The notes under the pieces: model-generated
Told to the model about the DNA's origin: nothing
Seen by the model: the letters and a program-made list of their open reading frames with translations, nothing else
Database searches by the model: none
From: Psychromonas sp. SP041
Lineage (GTDB): Bacteria; Pseudomonadota; Gammaproteobacteria; Enterobacterales; Psychromonadaceae
Reading direction: 5' to 3'
DNA: 59,090 nucleotides
Assembly (NCBI RefSeq): GCF_000470315.2
Contig: NZ_CBRF02000031.1
Span: forward strand, 1 to 59,090
Translations under genes and position numbers: made by a program
Shown here: positions 56,701 to 59,090 of the stretch, piece after piece
Layout: each line of letters begins with the position of its first letter
Numbering within the stretch: the first letter of the stretch is position 1

Positions 56701-57155
56701 AGCTCATTGGCAACTGCACTCCCACGGACACTTAAATCACTTTGTTCTTTTTGCTTATCTTTTAAACTGTTCAAACGGTTTTCTTGATCTGCAAGCTCTA
56801 GTAAAAGCTGATTTTGTAATTGATTAACAGGCAACGATGAATCAATTTCAATTGTTCTATTTTTTAAACGCTCATTTTCATTTTGAATAGTTAATATTTG
56901 TTGTGGTGTGGAAGTGGCTATTTCATCAAAATTTTCAGCTAGTTTGACTTGCTCATTTGCATTAATAAGTGATTTTTGTGCATCTTTAAGAGTTATGAGA
57001 ACTTGTTGTTTTTGTTCCTCAACTAATTCTGTGTTTTGCTCAACACTATCTATTGCATCCACTACTTGTTTTTCTAGGGTATTTTCTTGCGCGAATGCAA
57101 GTGAAATTAATAAGTTAAGTGTAACGAGTACGAGTACGAGTATAAAAAACTTCAT
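53796..57155 (-). CDS. mscK: Mechanosensitive channel MscK/KefA-type
   Basis: The 1119-residue protein has the length and architecture of MscK. A signal peptide (MKFFILVLVLVTLNLLISLA, cleavage near FAQ) leads to a long coiled periplasmic domain to about residue 480 (e.g. KQVVDAIDSVEQNTELVEEQ), about 11 membrane segments, and a C-terminal MscS domain: KLQWIVAALGVGLGFGLQEI (TM3), VANFVSGIIILFERPIRVGD, GTVTNISIRATTVTDFDNRE, VLLPNKSIITENVTNW. It opens on membrane tension and relieves osmotic shock. A CGAGTA hexamer repeated three times (57125-57142) encodes part of the signal peptide. Confidence 0.93.
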   Translation of the reverse strand: MKFFILVLVLVTLNLLISLAFAQENTLEKQVVDAIDSVEQNTELVEEQKQQVLITLKDAQKSLINANEQVKLAENFDEIATSTPQQILTIQNENERLKNRTIEIDSSLPVNQLQNQLLLELADQENRLNSLKDKQKEQSDLSVRGSAVANELSEALANKKIISEAVSKQSSQNTNPIELANFLKQSANVDKYTATINKLERELDTISTRQTLVNAQLIQLRMQSEFYEKKITALSDYLSQTRNMEVQETVNKNKETRAEFEPQSPLYTIASENISLAELLIKMQADSTKNKENISTLRSQKLEVQQSSETVERVLATGRVTDELGELLRKLRTSLPNDSLIEQRKYTIEEDAIRNQLDVILWQERVRNISDVSVTARQFLEDAMKNNQESLVKQQSDNSTLFTYSDIESAQKLVETRRELLSLLIEASNEKSDGINEEKLLINQLLLSSAELRELLDRRLIWLPSNSGNMSNLVNNFINNIKWYVSPDSWLNSFNLLYSGMLKTPTLFLISLIIPITILALKSKIIHVLQSLVNQVGKVGKDTYFTTPLALLLTFVLALPVPLALCALAGFILNNAESSSFSAAIATGLALASSVSLILLFFRSMSRQDGIFDKHFGWSDIARNKLRKMLTWFVPTQSLVTFVFASAIASGEPELRYGIAIIAFITGSLFITIFTYQFFQPNNGVANSVEGDSSASTFMYLSFPFIVISPFIIGLLPLFGFFDTAVELQSKIFLSGILLVLVAVVYGIMLRIFLVTFRRHIMKKKRLEAKLQQEELLAQSHDESNPPQTINNEINNEVNNDEVIRQSRSIILWISRLLFIACLWFVWKPLLPALGIVDDIVLWQEVTVVGGVELASDVTLLQIILGISFITGGVVAAKNIRGVIEIGFFERFKMDNGARYALITILGYILVGTGCVVGLSLLGIDWSKLQWIVAALGVGLGFGLQEIVANFVSGIIILFERPIRVGDLVTIGDQSGTVTNISIRATTVTDFDNREVLLPNKSIITENVTNWTLNDAVTRVVIKIGVAYGSDVEQVRDLLIQELKNKTDILTQPGPQVFFLEHGDSSLNFEARVYVEKTEYRLPVTHAINSSFNRTLAEHNISIPFPQRDLHIVSNQLVP
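57125..57142. repeat. CGAGTA hexanucleotide repeat in the mscK signal peptide
   Basis: Three copies of CGAGTA; change in copy number would keep the frame and lengthen or shorten the hydrophobic core (VLVLV). Confidence 0.6.
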
Positions 57156-57286
57156 TATTCACAACCTGTTTTATGTTTTCAATGCATTCATTTGATTAGG
57201 TTTAAAGACTATAATTTACGTATTACTATCGCAATGGATATTTAAAAACGTTTTTGTTAAATCTATAGACGATTCGAAGATAGTAA

Positions 57287-57295
57287 CCCCCCCCC
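57287..57295. repeat. C9 homopolymer tract upstream of mscK
   Basis: Nine C (G9 on the mscK strand) about 132 bp before the mscK start; a potential length-variable tract. Confidence 0.6.
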
Positions 57296-57336
57296 TATCC
57301 TACCTTGTATTTCAAAAATTGATCATCACAAACCTA

Positions 57337-57468
57337 TCAAACCATACTCACCACATCATTTTTTTGTAATGGATGAATCATATCGTCCAATAACTTACAG
57401 GGTTCTAAGTTGTAATGGGCTGTTAACTCGATAACATCTAACAGAGCGATATCTAAGCAATCCAATTA
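57337..57468 (-). pseudogene. Relic coding fragment of unknown family
   Basis: A minus-strand frame without a start ends at TGA (57337) and reads ...LLDVIELTAHYNLEPCKLLD then DMIHPLQKNDVVSMV. It looks protein-like but is preceded by a stop and has no start codon. I do not recognise it. Low confidence. Confidence 0.3.
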
Positions 57469-57556
57469 AAATTGAAGTAACCGTTAACTAATATACCCGT
57501 CACTTCCTTTATCTACTTGAACAAATAAACAATCTTATATTTCTGTTCCATTTAGA

Positions 57557-57638
57557 AATAAAGTTGTGGACAGCCAATAGTTGATCGTAAAAAATCAATC
57601 TATTAGGATCTAAAGTCACTGGATCTCCAACATTTTTT
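57557..57638. repeat. ~85-bp palindromic element, copy B
   Basis: AAAGTTGTGGACAGCCAATA ... GGATCTAAAGTCACTGG..CCAACATTTTT, aligning with copies A and C. It overlaps the end of the truncated HU-like frame. Confidence 0.75.
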
Positions 57639-57707
57639 TACCTTAGCTTCAAATATTGGAAAACCTGTTCGTTTAGCTACTTCTTTTATTATTTCTGATT
57701 TATTCAT
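57603..57707 (-). pseudogene. Truncated HU-family DNA-binding protein fused to repeat B
   Basis: The frame begins MNKSEIIKEVAKRTGFPIFE, close to the N-terminus of HU/IHF proteins, with an AAAGG site upstream. After about residue 22 it runs into the palindromic element and stops (KKCWRSSDFRS, 34 residues). HU is about 90 residues, so the remainder is lost. No HU remnant was seen beyond the repeat. Confidence 0.55.
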
Positions 57708-57709
57708 GC

Positions 57710-57983
57710 TCACTTACCTTTAAGTTGCATAACGAGGCTGTAGAATTTCTCATTTTCAGCCTGTTTATTTAAATAAAAATAATATTAACAGTAACTTACA
57801 TTTACTTGAGATTAAATAGGTTATTGTTTTTATTAACTAATTGATTAAATTGAGCCATAAATGGGATTAAAGGGTTGTACAAACTCCAATGGGGGCGACA
57901 ATATACTTAACATCATGCTTATTCTAAGATAGTATAAATTTCTTTTATGCGTCATGCATATCCCCTTAAAAAAAGGATTTTTT
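57710..57983. other. Upstream region of the RidA gene
   Basis: No gene. It should contain the promoter of the RidA-family gene; AAAAGGA precedes its ATG. Confidence 0.4.
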
Positions 57984-58376
57984 ATGAAAAAAGTTATTTT
58001 TAGTTTAATGTTGGTTTTGTTTGGTTCACAAGTTGTCTCTGCTGAACTTCCTTTTTCACCTTATAGAGTAGCTGGTGATACAGTTTACCTTTCAGGGCAG
58101 ATTGCTTTAAAAGCAGAACGAGGTGAAAAACCTACAATACAAAAAGAAACACGTATTGTGCTTGATAAAATAAAAATGCTTTTGACAAAAGAAGGGTTAA
58201 ACTTAAGTAATGTTGTTAAAGCAACGGTATATCTTGAAGATATTAAAGCTTACTCAGAAATGAATAAAGTATACGCAGAATACTTTAGTAAACCATATCC
58301 TGCTAGAGTTGCATTAGCAGTAAAAGAGTTACCACTCGGAGCGCAAATTGAAATTTCAGTAATAGCGCATAAATAA
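57984..58376 (+). CDS. ridA: RidA-family protein with a signal peptide
   Basis: The 130-residue protein is a RidA/YjgF homologue preceded by an export signal (MKKVIFSLMLVLFGSQVVSA, cleavage before ELPF). The RidA core follows: LPFSPYRVAGDTVYLSGQIA, LTKEGLNLSNVVKATVYLED, and the catalytic arginine and glutamate in YPARVALAVKELPLGAQIEI. RidA hydrolyses reactive enamine/imine intermediates in the cytoplasm, so a periplasmic form is unusual but known in some families. Start at 57984 is set by AAAAGGA; a frame from 57954 would hide the signal. Confidence 0.88.
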   Translation: MKKVIFSLMLVLFGSQVVSAELPFSPYRVAGDTVYLSGQIALKAERGEKPTIQKETRIVLDKIKMLLTKEGLNLSNVVKATVYLEDIKAYSEMNKVYAEYFSKPYPARVALAVKELPLGAQIEISVIAHK

Positions 58377-58414
58377 CTCCTTATTGTCATAACATGCGTT
58401 AATCGCAGTAATTA

Positions 58415-58440
58415 GGGCTATCTAAACGGTAGCCTTTTTT
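58415..58440 (+). terminator. Terminator after the RidA gene
   Basis: GGCTATC-TAAAC-GGTAGCC (one T-G pair) followed by TTTTTT. Confidence 0.85.
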
Positions 58441-58451
58441 ATACCTGCCTA

Positions 58452-58536
58452 TAAATAAAGTTGTGGACAGCCAATAGTTGATCGCAACAAAATCAATCTA
58501 TTACGATCTAAAGCCACTGAGTGTCCAGCACTTTTT
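58452..58536. repeat. ~85-bp palindromic element, copy C
   Basis: AAGTTGTGGACAGCCAATAG with the right end GAGTGTCCAGCACTTTTT. Best-conserved copy. On the minus strand it closes a short frame starting MSKYDQVKSAGH, which has GGAG upstream. Confidence 0.75.
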
Positions 58537-58594
58537 ACTTGATCGTATTTACTCATTTTTCAGACTCCAATTGGTAGTTTTTTCTGTATATCTA

Positions 58595-59090
58595 TTTTGA
58601 ATTAACCTTCTCCACCCTTAAAGCCTTCATGGTTAAATAGTTTTTTGATTTTAAAAGACAACAAGTAACCACGAAGCCGCTACGCTGCACGAAGGACACG
58701 AAGAAAGCCCTTACAATAAATGTTTTGAATTAACCTTCTCCACCCTTCAAACCTTCGTGGTTAAATAGTTTTTTGATTTTAAAAGACAACAAGCAACCAC
58801 AAAGTCGCTTCGCTGGACGAAGAACACGAAGAAAGCCCTTACAATAAATGTTTTGAATTAACCTTCTCCACCCATCAAACCTTCGTGGTTAAATCGGTTT
58901 TTGATTTTAAAAGACAACAAGCAACCACAAAGTCGCTTCGCTGGACGAAGAACACGAAGAAAACCCTTACAATAAATGTTTTGAATTAACCTTCTCCACC
59001 CTTCAAACCTTCGTGGTTAAATAGTTTTTTGATTTTAAAAGACAACAAGCAACCACAAAGTCGCTTCGCTGGACGAAGAACACGAAGAAA
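58595..59090. repeat. 128-bp tandem repeat, right array (at least 3.9 units, off the edge)
   Basis: Unit starts at 58595, 58723, 58851 and 58979, each exactly 128 bp apart. Units share CTTCCACC...TTCGTGGTTAAAT, a 33-base spacer with GATTTTAAAAGACAACAAGC, AACCAC(G/A)AAG, and GCTTCGCTG(C/G)ACGAAG. The array continues past the window. No open frame persists through it, and no CRISPR-like spacers exist. Confidence 0.9.

Noticed and set aside
58595-59090. CRISPR array
   Set aside because: The 128-bp units are repeated as a whole with no unique spacers, and no cas genes are present.

Overview
The window is AT-rich gammaproteobacterial DNA. Gene content (TRAP dicarboxylate transport with DctB/DctD, nitrate-type ABC transport, glycine cleavage, an ECF sigma/ChrR light-stress cluster, PEP-CTERM proteins) and a recurrent short palindromic MITE point to a marine, probably cold-adapted member of the Psychromonas/Moritella/Colwellia/Vibrio neighbourhood. 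The genus is inferred from content only. No rRNA, tRNA or CRISPR array was recognised.

Layout. 1-215: end of an IS4-family insertion sequence running off the left edge. 264-8748: a nine-gene minus-strand operon, rpoE(ECF)-chrR-DUF523/DUF1722-phr-NTF2-SDR-FAD oxidase-DUF1365-cfa, a light/singlet-oxygen response unit. 8786-11414: a second minus operon (DUF2878, chalcone-isomerase-like, DUF3833 lipoprotein, LON-domain protein) whose promoter carries nearly the same ECF motif with the same 16-base spacer. 11762-13273: hisF-hisIE, without the rest of the his operon. 13299-13686: cluster of MITE copies. 13784-21170: choice-of-anchor A protein, nitrobindin-like protein, membrane protein, FliY-type amino-acid ABC transporter, GST and DUF711. 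21447-28255: dctB-dctD and, convergently, dctPQM behind a sigma-54 promoter. 28563-30870: PEP-CTERM protein and YegD-type Hsp70.

31022-35651 is a nitrogen-control unit. A sigma-54 promoter with NtrC-like sites precedes nasT. The leader of the following nrtABD-type operon holds three hairpins with ANTAR-type hexaloops, the last overlapping a strong terminator. 35934-39641: TrhA/hemolysin III, an M14-type peptidase, RsuA with an acidic insert, PhzF-like protein. 40133-47380: one-carbon region with gcvT, an XRE-cupin regulator with a candidate palindromic operator, gcvH, gcvP and purU.

47392-53251 looks like a defence island: TacA/TacT-type toxin-antitoxin, a Gabija-type pair (OLD-family nuclease GajA plus UvrD-like GajB), and a divergent NYN plus OST-HTH protein. 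From 53.37 kb to the right edge the DNA is rich in repeats: two arrays of a 128-bp tandem repeat (53368-53580 and 58595-59090+), three copies of an ~85-bp palindromic element (one fused to a truncated HU-like gene), and between them mscK and a RidA-family gene with a signal peptide.

The most interesting items are the three-hairpin ANTAR leader, the matching ECF promoters of the two photo-oxidative operons, the Gabija/NYN/TacAT island, and the 128-bp arrays with the linked palindromic element.
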